Below the pieces are notes generated by a model. The model worked only from the letters and a program-made list of their open reading frames with translations, was not told the DNA's origin and ran no database searches. 64,000 bases of DNA from Sphaerotilus montanus (GTDB taxonomy: Bacteria > Pseudomonadota > Gammaproteobacteria > Burkholderiales > Burkholderiaceae_C), in contig NZ_JACCFH010000001.1 in the NCBI RefSeq assembly GCF_013410775.1, positions 868,001-932,000 on the forward strand. The letters run 5' to 3'. The position numbers and the translations under genes are program-made. Of this stretch, positions 19,361 to 28,575 are shown piece by piece; positions within the stretch are counted from its first letter, which is position 1, and the number at the start of each line of letters is the position of its first letter.

Positions 19361-20998
19361 TTATTTGTTCAGCCAGCCGAACAAGCGGGTCAGCAGACCG
19401 CGGTTGTTCTTGGTCTTGCGCTGTGCCCTGCGGACCTGCGCGCCATCCTCGGTGATCAGATCCAGCGCCAGCGCCGCGTTGTAGAACGCGATCACATGCC
19501 GCTGGGCGATCTTGAGCGTCTGGGCCGTCTCCAGCAGCCCGGCGCCCTTGGTGGTCCAGAGTGCCGCGATGCGCAGCGCGTGCGGCGTGCGGTGCAGCCG
19601 GGTCAGGTTGGGCCACTGCTTCAGGTAGACCGGGGCGACCGGATCCACCCCGACAGGCAAGCGACCCGCCGACGTTTCCAGCGCGGTCTGCCACAGCACG
19701 TGGTCCAGTCGCTGCACGAGGGCCTTCTGTTCCAGCGTGCCCTGCAGGTCGGCGAACTCCTGGCGGCTGAACGCGCGGGTCTTCGGTCGCTTGTCGAGGG
19801 GCTGGTTCACCAGGCCGGCCAGTTGCTCGGCCGTGAACTCGCAGTAGATCAGGTTGGTCGTGCCGTCGACCGTGATGCGACCGGCCGGGCTGTCCAGGTG
19901 GGTCGGCACCTGCCACTTGCAGCTGACGAGGTAGGCATCCTTGAGGACACCCACCAGGTGCTGGGCCGGGTCGTAGCGCAGGCTGGCATCGGCCAGTTGC
20001 GCGGACTCGGCCACATCGGCCCGCGTACCGCAGTAGCGGGCCTCGTCGATCAGCTCTTCGGGCCGGGGACGGCGGTGGCCGTGGGCGTCATGGACCGGTG
20101 CGGCGACGGCCGGCGGGGCCTCCGGGACGGGTGCTGGCACGGGGGCGGCTGGCGCAGGGACCGGCGCTGGTGCCACCGCCACCTTGGGCGCCGGCGCCGG
20201 CTTGGGCACGGCCACCGGGGCCGTCTTGACCACCGGTTTCACCGCTGGCGCCGCCACAGATGGCACAGGGGCGGGTGCTGGCGCGGGCACCGGAGCCGGC
20301 ACAGGTGCGGCGACCACCGCCACCGGTGCGGGCGCTGAAACCGGCATCGGGGGGGCCACTGGCGCAGGGGCCGGCGCAGGGGCCGGCGCAGGCGCCGTCT
20401 TGCCGAAGAAGCGGCGAATCAGCCCCCCCAGTCCGCCACTGGCGGGCGGTACCGGTGGCGGCGCGGACACCGGACGCGCCGCCACTGGCCGGGCCACCGA
20501 GGGCGCGACCGGACGGGAGTCCAGTGCAGGAGCGGGTGCCGGGCTCTCGGTCCACATCGACGGTTCCGCGACGACCGAGGCCGGCACAGGCGGAGTGGCC
20601 GTGGCAGCGACCGGAGCCGCCGCCACAGGCGCAGGTGCGGGCGCCGGCTCGACAGCGGCTGGCGCACTGTTCCAGCGCCGCGTGCGCAACTCCGCCGCCG
20701 CGGCCAGCAAGGCCGCTGGTGTCACGGGTTTCTGGACCCAGATCGCGGAGGCAACGTCCTGGGACTGGGTCGACAGGGCGATGCCCGGGCCGCCGCGGCG
20801 GGCATGCCACGCGTCCCAGTGCTGGCGCGATTCGAGCGTGTCGAAGTCGAAGATGGCCACTTCGGCCGCTTCCTCGCCCGAGGGCGCGAAGCTGCTGCGA
20901 CCAGTGCTCGAAAAGAAGAAATCCAGCACCGCCTGGGTGCGTGGGGGCAGAGACAGAAGGACTACCTTCAATCGGGTTTGCAGCTTGGTGGCTTCCAC
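19361..20998 (-). CDS. hypothetical protein with receiver-like N-terminus and long Pro/Ala linker
   Basis: A 545-residue soluble protein. Residues 1-125 look like a degenerate receiver or Rossmann-like domain (LKVVLLSLPPRTQAVLDFFF, VAIFDFDTLES, WVQKPVTPAALLAA). Residues about 130-325 are a low-complexity Pro/Ala/Val linker. Residues about 330-545 are a conserved-looking helical domain containing LKQWPNLTRLHRTPHALRIAA and a C-terminal basic tail. A GTG start is used (complement of 20996-20998). It lies directly upstream of the GTPase. The linker suggests a scaffold, but no function can be assigned. Confidence 0.75.
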   Translation of the reverse strand: MEATKLQTRLKVVLLSLPPRTQAVLDFFFSSTGRSSFAPSGEEAAEVAIFDFDTLESRQHWDAWHARRGGPGIALSTQSQDVASAIWVQKPVTPAALLAAAAELRTRRWNSAPAAVEPAPAPAPVAAAPVAATATPPVPASVVAEPSMWTESPAPAPALDSRPVAPSVARPVAARPVSAPPPVPPASGGLGGLIRRFFGKTAPAPAPAPAPAPVAPPMPVSAPAPVAVVAAPVPAPVPAPAPAPVPSVAAPAVKPVVKTAPVAVPKPAPAPKVAVAPAPVPAPAAPVPAPVPEAPPAVAAPVHDAHGHRRPRPEELIDEARYCGTRADVAESAQLADASLRYDPAQHLVGVLKDAYLVSCKWQVPTHLDSPAGRITVDGTTNLIYCEFTAEQLAGLVNQPLDKRPKTRAFSRQEFADLQGTLEQKALVQRLDHVLWQTALETSAGRLPVGVDPVAPVYLKQWPNLTRLHRTPHALRIAALWTTKGAGLLETAQTLKIAQRHVIAFYNAALALDLITEDGAQVRRAQRKTKNNRGLLTRLFGWLNK

Positions 20999-21063
20999 TG
21001 ACTACAGGCTCAAGGTCATAGATCGATCGGCTGGGTTGTCTGCTCGAAACGCCGCAAGACGTC

Positions 21064-21726
21064 TCAGGACCACCCCGAAGGCAGCGCGCCGTGGCGGGCC
21101 ACGAGCTTGTCGGCCATCTCGGCCTTGCCTGCGTCGTCCCGACTGTGCTGGTAGATGGCCAGCAACTCGCGGTTGACCTCCTCGTGGTCGGGTTCGTCCA
21201 GCAGCGCAGCCTCAAGCATGCCACGCGCGCCAGCCAGATCTCCATATTCAAGTAACGACATGGCCTGCTGGAAAGGCGTCTCCTGCGCAACCTCCCGGCG
21301 TTGCAATCCCACCATGTTCAGCGACCCCAGAACAGCCGTGTCCAGCACCGACCAGCGCTGTGTCGGCAGTTGTGCGCCGCGTGGCAGTTCGGTATCGAGG
21401 TGGGTGCGCAGGAAATGTGCGTCGTCCGGATCGAGCCAGGGCATGGCCTGCTCCAGCAACTGTCGGCGCAGTGCCCGCCCGCGGTCGCCCAGCGCCAGGA
21501 ACAGGTCGACCAGGGCACCGAAGGCGCGGTCGGTCAGCGGCGGCCGACTGGCCAGCAGCACCCGGCGCGCATGGGCCTCGATGTCGAGCGGATCCCGTGC
21601 GATCTGCATCGAGAAATGGCGCCAGGCATCCTGTACATCCGTGCTTGACGGGCAGTCCAGACGCCCTGCACGGGCGAACACGAACATGGGGTCCGACCCC
21701 CCGGTCACCGACTGAACACCGCTCAT
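21064..21726 (-). CDS. TPR-like hypothetical protein next to bactofilin
   Basis: A 220-residue soluble helical protein without signal peptide. Its C-terminal part (QAMSLLEYGDLAGARGMLE and EVNRELLAIYQHSRDD) has the helix-turn-helix periodicity of TPRs and resembles FimV C-terminal helices. The ATG at 21724-21726 overlaps the bactofilin stop (ATGA), so the two are translationally coupled. The function is unknown; I infer protein-protein contacts within the bactofilin/GTPase cluster. Confidence 0.75.
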   Translation of the reverse strand: MSGVQSVTGGSDPMFVFARAGRLDCPSSTDVQDAWRHFSMQIARDPLDIEAHARRVLLASRPPLTDRAFGALVDLFLALGDRGRALRRQLLEQAMPWLDPDDAHFLRTHLDTELPRGAQLPTQRWSVLDTAVLGSLNMVGLQRREVAQETPFQQAMSLLEYGDLAGARGMLEAALLDEPDHEEVNRELLAIYQHSRDDAGKAEMADKLVARHGALPSGWS

Positions 21727-22172
21727 TGAATTGCACCCGCCGTCTTGTGTTTGACGAGATGGCCCTCGACCACCGCGCCCTTCTCGATCTCGATCGCACC
21801 ATAGTGCACGTCACCGTCCACCTGGGCACTGATGCGCAGGTCCACCAGTCCGCTGGCGTACACCGTGCCCAGCACCCGGCCGAACACGATCAGGTGCGAC
21901 ACCCGGACATCCCCGGCGACACTGCCCCCATCGCCGATCACCAGTGTCCCCGGAATGGCGGGCGACACGATGACATCGCCTTCGACGTGCCCGTCGATCC
22001 GCAACCCGCCAGCGAACGTCAGGTCGCCCGTCACGGTGGTGCCGGAGCCCACCAGACAGTCGATGCGCTCCTGCACGGGGTCGCCCCGCTGTTTCGTACG
22101 GCCGAATCGCATGGCGGTATGCCCCCATCGTGGCTGCTGCTGAGCGTTGTTTGACCAGTTCAACCAGTTCAT
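21723..22172 (-). CDS. bactofilin (polymer-forming cytoskeletal protein)
   Basis: A 149-residue protein whose core (about residues 40-135) is the beta-helical bactofilin domain, with repeated short strands and glycines: GTTVTGDLTFAGGLRIDGHV, VIGDGGSVAGDVRVSHLIV and VHYGAIEIEKGAVVEGHL. Bactofilins form filaments at the membrane and position other proteins in cell shape, stalk or motility functions. It is the first gene of the minus-strand cluster. The ATG at 22172 is chosen; a second in-frame ATG at 22112 begins closer to the conserved domain. Confidence 0.9.
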   Translation of the reverse strand: MNWLNWSNNAQQQPRWGHTAMRFGRTKQRGDPVQERIDCLVGSGTTVTGDLTFAGGLRIDGHVEGDVIVSPAIPGTLVIGDGGSVAGDVRVSHLIVFGRVLGTVYASGLVDLRISAQVDGDVHYGAIEIEKGAVVEGHLVKHKTAGAIQ

Positions 22173-22762
22173 ATCGGCAACTTCATCCAGGACTGCAGAG
22201 GTTCGGATCAACAGGCTGCGTGAAGAGGCAGATGCACCTTGGGTCGTTCGATGGTAACCACGTCCATCGGCGTCCGGCACCGGTACTTGCTGGTGCCCCG
22301 CGAACCGGGGAAACCGGCCCACGAAAATTCGTTCTTTTATCCCTAGCACAACCGACAGATTTCCGTCCGAAAATCAAAAAATCGATATTTTTAAAAATGC
22401 ATCAAATCCCACACGCAGCCCCGATTTGAACATGGCCGACCATGCAATCCGCTCACCAGTGGCTCACAAATTGAGCCTCGCCGTCACTTTTACTACTCTT
22501 GGTCACGATTTGGTACCCGCAGGATCCATGCAAGTACCCGAATAGTTCCTTCTCCGCACCTGCCGCCGGTCGGCGCGTGCAGGGTCCGGCCGCTAAAATC
22601 CGCGCGCGGCCCCTGGATCTACACCACGCAGCGCTGCGCCTCCTCCTCGCCCGATGGCGAGACGGTCCTGCCCGCTCCAGCCGAGGCAGGCACACAGGCG
22701 TTCGTGCACAGGCAGATTCCGGCGGATTTCCCCGAACCCCTGCCCTGACTGCGACGACTGCC
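22173..22762. other. 590-bp divergent intergenic region between bactofilin and miaB
   Basis: No convincing gene. It contains the most AT-rich stretch I noticed in the window (about 22322-22410, with runs such as AAAAAATCGATATTTTTAAAA). The bactofilin-cluster promoter is probably here. No clear sigma-70, sigma-54 or sigma-28 boxes could be fixed by eye. Confidence 0.6.
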
Positions 22763-24157
22763 ATGTCCACCGACACCGATCTCCCGACCACCGCCGCCCC
22801 CGATACCGCGCCCGTGCCTGCCGGCAAGAAGGTCTACATCCGCACCTTCGGCTGCCAGATGAACGAGTACGACTCGGACAAGATGTCCGACGTGATGCGC
22901 GCCGCCGAGGGCTACACCCCGACCAACGACCCGGAAGAAGCCGACCTGATCCTGTTCAACACCTGCTCGGTGCGCGAGAAGGCGCAAGAGAAGGTGTTCA
23001 GCGACCTCGGCCGCGTGCGCCACCTGAAGGCCAAGGGCGTGATGATCGGCGTGGGTGGGTGTGTCGCGAGCCAGGAAGGGGCGGCCATCATCGAGCGCGC
23101 GCCGTATGTGGACGTGGTGTTCGGTCCGCAGACGCTGCACCGCCTGCCGCAACTGCTGGCGCAGCGCAAGGCGATCGGCCGCCAGCAGGTCGACATCAGC
23201 TTCCCCGAGATCGAGAAGTTCGACCACCTGCCGCCGGCGCGGGTCGAGGGTGCCTCGGCGTTCGTCTCGATCATGGAAGGCTGCTCGAAATACTGCTCGT
23301 ACTGCGTCGTGCCCTACACGCGCGGCGAGGAGTTCAGCCGGCCGTTCGAGGAGGTGCTGACCGAAGTCGCCGGACTGGCCGACCAAGGGGTCAAGGAGGT
23401 GACGCTGCTCGGCCAGAACGTCAACGCCTACCGCGGCAAGATGGGTGGCACCAGCGAGATCGCCGACTTCGCGATGCTCATCGAGTACGTCGCCGAGATC
23501 ACCGGCATCCAGCGCATCCGCTACACCACCAGCCACCCGAACGAGTTCACGCAGCGCCTGGTCGACGTCTACGCCAAGGTGCCGCAGCTCGTGAACCACC
23601 TGCACCTGCCCGTGCAGCACGGCAGCGACCGCATCCTCGCCGGCATGAAGCGCGGCTACACGGTGCTCGAATACAAGAGCACGATCCGCAAGATCCGCGC
23701 GGTGCGGCCGGACATCAGCCTGTCGACCGACTTCATCGTCGGCTTCCCCGGCGAGACCGACGACGACCACGCCCGCACGATGAAGCTGATCGAGGACATC
23801 GGCTTCGACTCCAGCTTCAGCTTCATCTTCAGTCCGCGCCCCGGCACGCCCGCCGCCGCACTGCACGACGACACGCCAGCCGACGTGAAGCTCAAGCGCC
23901 TGCAGCACCTGCAGGCGACGATCGAGGACAACGTGCGCCGCATCAGCGCCAGCCGCGTCGGCACCGTGCAGCGCATCCTGGTCGAAGGCCCGAGCCGCAA
24001 GGATCCGACCGAGCTGATGGGCCGCACCGAGTGCAACCGCATCGTCAACTTCCCAGGCGGGCCGAACCCGGCGCGGCTGGTGGGTCAGATGCTGGACGTG
24101 ACCATCGTCAGCGCCATGCCGCACTCGCTGCGCGGCGAGGTGTGCATCACCCGTTGA
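22763..24157 (+). CDS. miaB: tRNA-2-methylthio-N6-dimethylallyladenosine synthase MiaB
   Basis: MiaB is a radical-SAM methylthiotransferase acting on A37 of tRNAs. The 464-residue protein has the N-terminal cluster cysteines ([31 protein letters not shown]), the radical-SAM triad CSKYCSYC, and a C-terminal TRAM domain (about 395-460). The ATG at 22763 gives a short disordered leader before the conserved [13 protein letters not shown] long in-frame upstream extension contains no family sequence and is rejected. Confidence 0.96.
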   Translation: MSTDTDLPTTAAPDTAPVPAGKKVYIRTFGCQMNEYDSDKMSDVMRAAEGYTPTNDPEEADLILFNTCSVREKAQEKVFSDLGRVRHLKAKGVMIGVGGCVASQEGAAIIERAPYVDVVFGPQTLHRLPQLLAQRKAIGRQQVDISFPEIEKFDHLPPARVEGASAFVSIMEGCSKYCSYCVVPYTRGEEFSRPFEEVLTEVAGLADQGVKEVTLLGQNVNAYRGKMGGTSEIADFAMLIEYVAEITGIQRIRYTTSHPNEFTQRLVDVYAKVPQLVNHLHLPVQHGSDRILAGMKRGYTVLEYKSTIRKIRAVRPDISLSTDFIVGFPGETDDDHARTMKLIEDIGFDSSFSFIFSPRPGTPAAALHDDTPADVKLKRLQHLQATIEDNVRRISASRVGTVQRILVEGPSRKDPTELMGRTECNRIVNFPGGPNPARLVGQMLDVTIVSAMPHSLRGEVCITR

Positions 24158-24518
24158 GCAAACCGGTCGACACCCGCCAGCCACGCTGGCGGATCGACAG
24201 CGCCAGCGCACCACCACGGTCGTTGGCGGTCACCGTGTCGGCGTGGCGGTAGCCCTGGCGCAGGAGGTGGAGGGCCAGCCAGGCATGGCCGCACCAACCG
24301 AACACCAGGTGACAGACCAGCACGGCGACAACCGGAAATACCGCGTGGACGGGCAGGACCAGCAGCACCAGCAGGCCGCTCAGCTCCGCGGCACCCGGCC
24401 ACCACATCTTCTTGCTGAACCCCCAGAAGCCCCCGAAGAAGAAAGCCGGCCACGACCATCCTGGCTTGACGCAGTCGAGTGCGCCCGAAGGGTGTCTGTA
24501 CACCTTGAATTGCCTCAT
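24147..24518 (-). CDS. DUF2628-like small membrane protein
   Basis: A 123-residue protein beginning [20 protein letters not shown], then [20 protein letters not shown], and two to three TM segments. This N-terminal pattern, with a membrane-embedded Trp-rich region, is typical of DUF2628 proteins, whose function is unknown. Its 3' end overlaps the end of miaB by 11 bases in convergent orientation. About 208 bases upstream (24519-24726) carry nothing I can identify. Confidence 0.77.
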   Translation of the reverse strand: MRQFKVYRHPSGALDCVKPGWSWPAFFFGGFWGFSKKMWWPGAAELSGLLVLLVLPVHAVFPVVAVLVCHLVFGWCGHAWLALHLLRQGYRHADTVTANDRGGALALSIRQRGWRVSTGLLNG

Positions 24519-24726
24519 GTCCCGTTCCTGTCTCGCCTGGTCTGCGGCATGTGCACGTGGCGTCCGTGCACTGCAGCCCTGTCTTGGTTCGCGAGCCAGA
24601 TGCTACGCACAACAGTGGGGCACGTACTCCCCTCAGGAATGGGTTGATTCAACAAAAATCGAGGCAATATTCAGGTGAATTTCCAGATCGGGTGCATCAA
24701 GACCGTGCTGTGCACCACTCTCGGCC

Positions 24727-26475
24727 TCACTGCGTCACCGTGAACGAAAACACCGGCGCCTGCGTCGCCGTCGGCACCGAGTAGGTCACCGACAGCCCCG
24801 TGCCCAGCAGCCGCAGGTTGACCCATTCGCGGAAGCTGACCAGCGACCCGCTCGGCGTGGGCGAAGAGCCGGCCGCCAGGTGGGTCCAACCGGCGCGGGG
24901 CCAGTTGTGCTGGATGGTCTGGTCGTGGCTGTCGTCGGTGGCCAGCAGCGGGTTGCGAATGGTGCGCACGTAGCTGTCCGTGGCGGCATCGACGCGCTTG
25001 GTCAGGTAGGTCGTCTCGCCGAACGTGGTCGCGCTGGCCACACGCTCCATGTCCATGGAGGCGCCCCATGAACGGCTGGTGCCCAGACTGGGCAGCGTGC
25101 GGGCGACCTTGGGCGACGCGAAACCAAACGTGCCGCCCTGATCGATCTGCATGAGCACCACGTCACCACTGCCGGTGCGGTAGGCGAACCAGCGGCTCGT
25201 CCAGGGCTCGGCGGGATCGGTCGAGGTCATCGTGAACCCGCCAGCCGCATTGACCGACAGCTTCGGGAACAGGCCGGAAAGCGGTGTACAGGTCCGGGCC
25301 AGCACTTCACCGGGCTGGCACGCTGCCGATTCGACGGCACCGCTCGCATTCAGCCGGAAGGTCAAGCCACTTCCGACCACGACGCCCTGGTTCGACTCCA
25401 CCTGCATCATGTTGTACTCGCCCGCCAGATCCGCCAGCGTCAGCGACTGCTCGGGGAAACCGATGCCGAGCCGCTTGACCCCACCGATCGTCGAGGACGC
25501 GAGCATCACGCCGCCTTGCGAGACGACAACCTCTGCCGGGTCACCGTTCATGCCGGTGCTGCCCTTGTAGCGGCAGGTGCCGTCGGCGGTCACCGAAGTC
25601 GATGTGCCGTTCGCGTTGCCGAACGTCAGCATCGGGGCATCCAGCGTGACACGCGACACGGTGCCGAGGTCGCCATCGGCTTTCAGTTCAGCTGGCGTGA
25701 TCCAGACAAACCGCAAAGTCCCGCTGCGCAGCGCCGCACAGTTGCTCGCCTGCGGCTGGCGCAGCAACTCGGCCGGCAGCCGCACCGTCGGACTGGCCTT
25801 CGCGACCGCGGTGACGAGCTGCGCCAGCGTCGTGCCGGTCGTCGTCAGGCTCGCTTCCAGTCCGGCCAGCACCTCGCCATAGGGATTGGCGGTCTGCGCC
25901 GTGCCGGCGGGCACCAGGGCCGCCGTGATCGGGTTGCCGACAGCGGCGGTCTGGATGCCGCGGGCGGTCAGGTCCGCCTGCACCGTGGCCAGTGCCGCCT
26001 CGACGCGGGCGGGGGTGACCAGCGCCCCCATGTCCGCGCCGAAGTTGTTGTAGAACGTCGCCGGCGTGCCCCCCGCCATGCTGGCCACCACCAGATGTGT
26101 CAGCGGCGTCAGGTTGGCCGTCGCGGTGCGACCGCTGCCGGTGGCGACCGAGTACAGATCCCCGTCGGCCGTGCCCTTGGCGCGCAGCACGCAGGGCAGT
26201 TGGCCGTCGGTGACGGTCACGGTGTAGCTGCCGTCGGCGTTGCTGGTGGCCGTGCCGGTGCCGCTGGCGCACTGGATGTCCACGGACTGACCCGTCGCCG
26301 CGGCCCGCGCGGCCACCACGCCCGACAGCGTCAGCGGACCAACCACCGCCGTGCCTCCGGGTGTGCTGTCACTGCCTCCCCCGCCGCAACCGGCCAGTAC
26401 AACCAGGGCGGCGGCGGTCGCCAGCGTCTTCATCGTCGCGGGCAGGCCCGCTCGGTTCGTCTGCATCGTCTTCAT
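24727..26475 (-). CDS. large secreted lipoprotein, unknown function
   Basis: A 582-residue protein with a lipoprotein signal: TM-like segment and lipobox LVVLAGC followed by GGGG, a common outer-membrane lipoprotein start in Burkholderiales. Residues about 45-115 resemble a carboxypeptidase-regulatory-like beta domain (GVVAARAAATGQSVDIQC, SYTVTVTDG). The rest is Ser/Thr/Gly-rich, beta-predicted sequence of no family I know. The ATG at 26475 follows an AAAGGA site. It is downstream of a predicted outer-membrane protein on the same strand and shares architecture with the lipoprotein at 28572. Confidence 0.8.
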   Translation of the reverse strand: MKTMQTNRAGLPATMKTLATAAALVVLAGCGGGGSDSTPGGTAVVGPLTLSGVVAARAAATGQSVDIQCASGTGTATSNADGSYTVTVTDGQLPCVLRAKGTADGDLYSVATGSGRTATANLTPLTHLVVASMAGGTPATFYNNFGADMGALVTPARVEAALATVQADLTARGIQTAAVGNPITAALVPAGTAQTANPYGEVLAGLEASLTTTGTTLAQLVTAVAKASPTVRLPAELLRQPQASNCAALRSGTLRFVWITPAELKADGDLGTVSRVTLDAPMLTFGNANGTSTSVTADGTCRYKGSTGMNGDPAEVVVSQGGVMLASSTIGGVKRLGIGFPEQSLTLADLAGEYNMMQVESNQGVVVGSGLTFRLNASGAVESAACQPGEVLARTCTPLSGLFPKLSVNAAGGFTMTSTDPAEPWTSRWFAYRTGSGDVVLMQIDQGGTFGFASPKVARTLPSLGTSRSWGASMDMERVASATTFGETTYLTKRVDAATDSYVRTIRNPLLATDDSHDQTIQHNWPRAGWTHLAAGSSPTPSGSLVSFREWVNLRLLGTGLSVTYSVPTATQAPVFSFTVTQ

Positions 26476-26515
26476 GGTGAGATCCTTTGGGTGACGCAAA
26501 GTCAAAGCTCAGGAC

Positions 26516-27421
26516 TCAAAGCTTCCAGAGCAGTTCGAGCCCGACCGCCAGCCCATCGAGCCGGCTGCGTGGCAGCTCCAGGCTGGCGCCTGCGGTGTCG
26601 CGCGCCCGTTCGGACCGGCTGAGCTTGACCCAGCCGCCCAGGTGGACGTCGTCCAGCACGGCGCGGCTGTAGCGGGCTTCCAGCGTCAGGTCGTATCCGC
26701 CGAGGCCGGTGAAGCGGGTCTGCGGCGCGCTGGTGCTCTCCACCCGGCGCCACACCGGCACGCCCACCATCGCCCGCAGGCTGTAGTGCTGCGGCTGGCG
26801 GCGCACCGACTCGGACTCGATCGCCGCGCCCAGCGCCAGCACCACCTCGGCCGCGGTTTCCTCCGAGGTCTGGCCGCTGGCGATGCTGACCAGTCCGTCC
26901 GGGCCGCTCTGGTAGGCGTAGCGCCGGAACGACTGCGAATGGAACTCGGTGCCGCCGAGCAGGAACACCTGGTCCTGCCAGCGGCGGTGGACCAGCAGCC
27001 GCGTGCGGGACTCCGACAGACGGAACTGGTCGGTCTGCAGCGTCGGGCTGGTCACCGTCACGCCGGCCACCACCGGGCCGGTCGCGGTCCAGGTCTCGGT
27101 GGCGGCGCGGGGCGCGAAGGTGGTCTCGTTGTCCAGCGACAGCAGCCAGTCGGGCGTGACCGCGTAGAGCGCGCCGGTCACCAGCAGCGGGCTGGAGGCC
27201 GTGACCTTGCTGCGGATCGGCATCAGGTGCACGTCCTCGCGGTAGTGGCTGTGCAGCTGCGACAGGCCGATGAAATACGAGAAGCCCTTGTCGCCGAGCG
27301 CCTCGGTGGTCGTCGGCGCAACGGTCAGCGCGGTCGTCGGCACCGGCATCTCAGGGGCAGCCCGGGCGCCCGTGGCCGCGCACAGCAGCGCCGCCGCGAT
27401 CGCCAGCAATGTTTTGTTCAT
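26516..27421 (-). CDS. predicted outer-membrane protein, unknown function
   Basis: A 301-residue protein with a clear signal peptide (MNKTLLAIAAALLCAATGARA) and alternating-residue strands suggesting a beta-barrel: DKGFSYFIGLSQLHSHYRED, RTRLLVHRRWQDQVFLLGG, GGYDLTLEARYSRAVL. The C-terminal residues VGLELLWKL are barrel-like but end in Leu rather than Phe. The ATG at 27421 follows a GAAGGA site. It lies between two lipoprotein genes and a second predicted barrel; the cluster function is unknown. Confidence 0.78.
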   Translation of the reverse strand: MNKTLLAIAAALLCAATGARAAPEMPVPTTALTVAPTTTEALGDKGFSYFIGLSQLHSHYREDVHLMPIRSKVTASSPLLVTGALYAVTPDWLLSLDNETTFAPRAATETWTATGPVVAGVTVTSPTLQTDQFRLSESRTRLLVHRRWQDQVFLLGGTEFHSQSFRRYAYQSGPDGLVSIASGQTSEETAAEVVLALGAAIESESVRRQPQHYSLRAMVGVPVWRRVESTSAPQTRFTGLGGYDLTLEARYSRAVLDDVHLGGWVKLSRSERARDTAGASLELPRSRLDGLAVGLELLWKL

Positions 27422-27471
27422 GGTCAGATCCTTCAATTCAACAACAGGGAATGAACGTTCGGGGTCAGGGC

Positions 27472-28575
27472 TCAAGGCGAGGCCACGCGCCAGTCGAGCC
27501 GCCATCCGGTGGAGCGCGTCTGCCCGCGCCCGTCGCTGGACAGCGCCAGCCGCCAGCCACCGCGGGCCACGCTGGCCTCGGCGCGGCGCTCGTGCACGCG
27601 CCAGCCCAGGCCGAGCTGCCAGTCGCCGAACCCACGCTCCCAACTCGCCCCCGGCAGCGCGCCCCAGCCCGGCAGCCACACCACATCGGCACGAAACCGC
27701 CCCAGCGAGGAGCCGCTCCAGCCCACCGACCAGGTCGAGATCGGTGCCAGCGTGCGGCGGCCCGGCGACTGCGTGTTGCGGCCCTGCACCAGCGGCTGGT
27801 AGGTCACGAACCCGTCGGCGCCGACCCGCTGCTGGTCGGTCGACAGCACCGCGTCCTGCTGCGGCAGCCCGTCCCACATCAGCACCCCGGCATCGCGCCC
27901 CTCGACCGCCACCGTCCACGGCCCGCCCTGCCACTGCACCCCGGCCCGGCAGAGCAGACCCAGCCCGTGCCCGGCCACCGCCGCCTGGTAGGGGAAGGTC
28001 AGGCGGCTGTCGGCCTCGCGGGAGGTCAATGCGGCGCTGTAGGACGCCGTCGCCGCCTGGTAGGCCGCCTCGCCGTGGGCCTGGCGCGCGCTCAGCCGCT
28101 GCAGTTGCAGTCCCTGGCAGGCGGCATCCCCCCGCCAGCCGCCACCCAGGTCCAGCCCGCGCCCGAACTCGACGCCCACCCCGGAGAACCCGAGGTAGTC
28201 CAGCGCCACCGACCAGCGCCGGTCGCCCGCCGGATCGCCGCCAGCGTCCACGCTGCGTGCCAGATCGAGCGCCCCTTCGCTGACCACCGCCACCGCGCGC
28301 TGGCGGGCCAGCAGGCTCCAGTGCCCGCCCTCGGTCTGGCGCGTCAGGCGCACCTCGTCGAAGAAGTAGCCAAGGTTGCGCCCCGGCCGCGGGCGCAGCC
28401 GGGACCAGGCCGCGTCGTCGCCGAGGTGGCCGAGCGCCAGCGCGTCGAGGTGGCGGTCGGTCTGCACGGTGAGCGTCCAGTCCGCAGCCGACGCGCCGGT
28501 CACCACCAGGCCAGTCGCCATGCCGGACACCAGGCCAGCGAGCCGCCGGAGCGCGCAGACCCGGCGCCGCTTCAC
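27472..28575 (-). CDS. predicted outer-membrane protein, unknown function
   Basis: A 367-residue protein with a signal peptide (Arg-rich start, then MATGLVVTGASAADW) and many amphipathic strand-like segments (WSVALDYLGFSGVGVEFGRG, FRADVVWLPGWG). The C-terminal RSTGWRLDWRVASP is consistent with a barrel or beta-sandwich. The GTG start at 28573-28575 overlaps the stop of the upstream lipoprotein gene (GTGA), so the two are coupled and probably act together. An internal ATG in the signal region is an alternative start. No family recognised. Confidence 0.73.
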   Translation of the reverse strand: MKRRRVCALRRLAGLVSGMATGLVVTGASAADWTLTVQTDRHLDALALGHLGDDAAWSRLRPRPGRNLGYFFDEVRLTRQTEGGHWSLLARQRAVAVVSEGALDLARSVDAGGDPAGDRRWSVALDYLGFSGVGVEFGRGLDLGGGWRGDAACQGLQLQRLSARQAHGEAAYQAATASYSAALTSREADSRLTFPYQAAVAGHGLGLLCRAGVQWQGGPWTVAVEGRDAGVLMWDGLPQQDAVLSTDQQRVGADGFVTYQPLVQGRNTQSPGRRTLAPISTWSVGWSGSSLGRFRADVVWLPGWGALPGASWERGFGDWQLGLGWRVHERRAEASVARGGWRLALSSDGRGQTRSTGWRLDWRVASP

